A stretch of 64,000 nucleotides of DNA from Phoebastria nigripes (Eukaryota > Chordata > Aves > Procellariiformes > Diomedeidae): the NCBI GenBank assembly GCA_035582835.1, contig JAYKAV010003066.1:2462749-2526748 (forward strand), given 5' to 3'. The stretch's first letter is position 1, and each line of letters begins with the position of its first letter. Both the position numbers and the translations under genes were made by a program. Under the pieces are notes generated by a model, which had not been told where the DNA came from, searched no databases, and saw nothing but the letters and a program-made list of their open reading frames with translations. Below are positions 62,608-64,000 of this stretch, in pieces.

Positions 62608-64000
62608 CTGTACAGCACCTATTAAGGAAAACTAGCTTGCTGGTATCTTTTGAGGCCAGATTCTGGAGATGATCTTTGCCAGCCATTAAGCAAAGCTGCT
62701 CCATGGATATTGCGATGTTACTGGGACTGCCCAGGGATAAACGGTTAATTGCAGAGCTTCTGCCCAGCAGAGGGGCTGGCAGTTCTCCAAAAGGCCTCCC
62801 TATGTTTTCAAGGAATTACGCTCACTGCTCTTCAGTAATACCATCTAGTGGCTGTACTGTACTGTATAACTTTGATATAGATTTAAACAAGAAATCCCAC
62901 CAGTGTCAAAAACAACCTTGTCAACAACTGAGGTGAGAGGGATAGAAAGGTTTATTTTGTTTGTTTAATGAGTTCACACTGTGCACAACAGGAGTGACCC
63001 TAATCTCTTAAAAGCAGTTACAGTTCTAAATAATCCTCAACAAATCCAAATACCGCTCTTTTCATATACATCTCCAGGTCTCCCTAAGTAAACTATAGAG
63101 TTTTCTTCATTACACAACAGATCCGACTGTTATTTATGAATAACAGAATTCTAGTGTATCATATGAGTAAATCCAAATGTGGCTTCACCTTGCTTTCCTG
63201 CACAGTATCATCTCCAACTCCCTCTGGCCAAATCTGATTAATCTGATCTCATGCCCTTGGGATATAAAGTGGTATACCTGTAAAATATAAAATTCTCAAC
63301 TCTCCACACCACCAGTTCTGTCAGAGGCGGGGAGAAAGCAAAGTTTTAAAACACCAGTTTTAAAATATCTCTTTAGAAGATCATCTGAAGTCTGAAAAGC
63401 CAGGGATGCAAAAATTGGTTGACTATACTGCTTTAAAGCAGACTATAAGATTTGGTTCTTAGAGATCAGTTATGTTTAAGAGACTACCGTACTGACTAAT
63501 GTACTTTTTAGTTAGATGTGATTTTAAATGCATCAAAGTAAATGTAATGAAAAAATCAGCTGCCATATAAAAGGTGAATTCACAATGCTGATGTATGTAC
63601 CAATGTTTCTTACATGCTACGTAGAAGCCAGACTCCTTAACTAAGACTCAAAAAAACCAAACCCATGTTGGGACTTAGCTAGACAACAGGGAAAAAAAAA
63701 AAATTTAAAGAAATTTATCTTTTTTATGAGTGTAGGCACTTACCTGGACAATGCAGTGAACTGAGAAACTGAGTGTCACAATCCAGAGCACATTTAAGGC
63801 ATTCACCCAGAAAGAAGGTTCTTTCTGGGCCCCAGTCCCTTGCTTCTTCTATTTTAATGTATCATTTTCTGCTACTAAAATACATACAGAGACCTACGAA
63901 ACACTGCTAGCACCCAAAGTACTTTAGTATCTGTTCAGTATGGCACTCTCCAGCATCTGTTTGCAAAGACACTCTCCAGAACACGGGGACAGCCAGCTGG
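62608..64000 (-). other. CUL4A: CUL4A intron running off the right edge
   Basis: None of the expected earlier CUL4A exons (the segment before DSLDS) is present, so this is intron to the window end. A strong donor-like CCAG|GTAAGT on the minus strand at about 63745-63754 follows a roughly 30-codon open stretch, but it does not resemble cullin sequence. Confidence 0.7.

Overview
This is a piece of vertebrate nuclear genome, almost certainly a bird. Genes are split by GT-AG introns, the splice frames close exactly, and the LAMP protein reads like chicken LEP100/LAMP1. Interspersed repeats are sparse, and those I recognise are CR1-type LINE fragments. About twenty isolated single N bases show that it is a draft assembly.

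Three genes are present. (1) Positions 126-2499 on + hold the last two coding exons of GRTP1, a TBC-domain Rab GTPase-activating protein, with its stop codon and a poly(A) signal at 2911. (2) Positions 5633-25187 on - hold all nine coding exons of LAMP1, the major glycoprotein of the lysosomal limiting membrane. A CpG-island promoter at about 24.5-26.0 kb carries a perfect CLEAR/TFEB-type palindrome, a CRE and a TCTCGCGAGA element. (3) Positions 31519-62607 on - hold the last 17 coding exons of CUL4A, the cullin scaffold of CRL4 ubiquitin ligases, including the RBX1-binding region and the neddylation lysine. The first roughly 124 codons lie beyond the right edge. The order CUL4A-LAMP1-GRTP1, with CUL4A and LAMP1 in tandem and GRTP1 convergent on LAMP1, matches human 13q34. 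This separates the locus from its paralogue CUL4B-LAMP2.

Layout: 1-2.9 kb GRTP1 end; 2.9-4.75 kb convergent intergenic DNA; 4.75-25.2 kb LAMP1 with a 9.5 kb first intron; 25.2-26 kb the rest of the CpG island; 26-30 kb intergenic DNA with no gene I can support; 30-31.5 kb probable CUL4A 3' UTR; 31.5-62.6 kb CUL4A; 62.6-64 kb CUL4A intron. The large CUL4A intron (33.0-39.6 kb) holds old CR1 LINE sequence.

The three genes do not form a pathway. They are a conserved synteny block. I found no new biological system. The most useful anomalies are an apparent 2-bp insertion that breaks the LAMP1 frame in exon 6, a stop-free 105-bp LAMP1 intron whose retention would keep the frame, an expanded 18-bp coding repeat in the LAMP1 hinge, and a dense set of palindromic regulatory motifs at the LAMP1 promoter.
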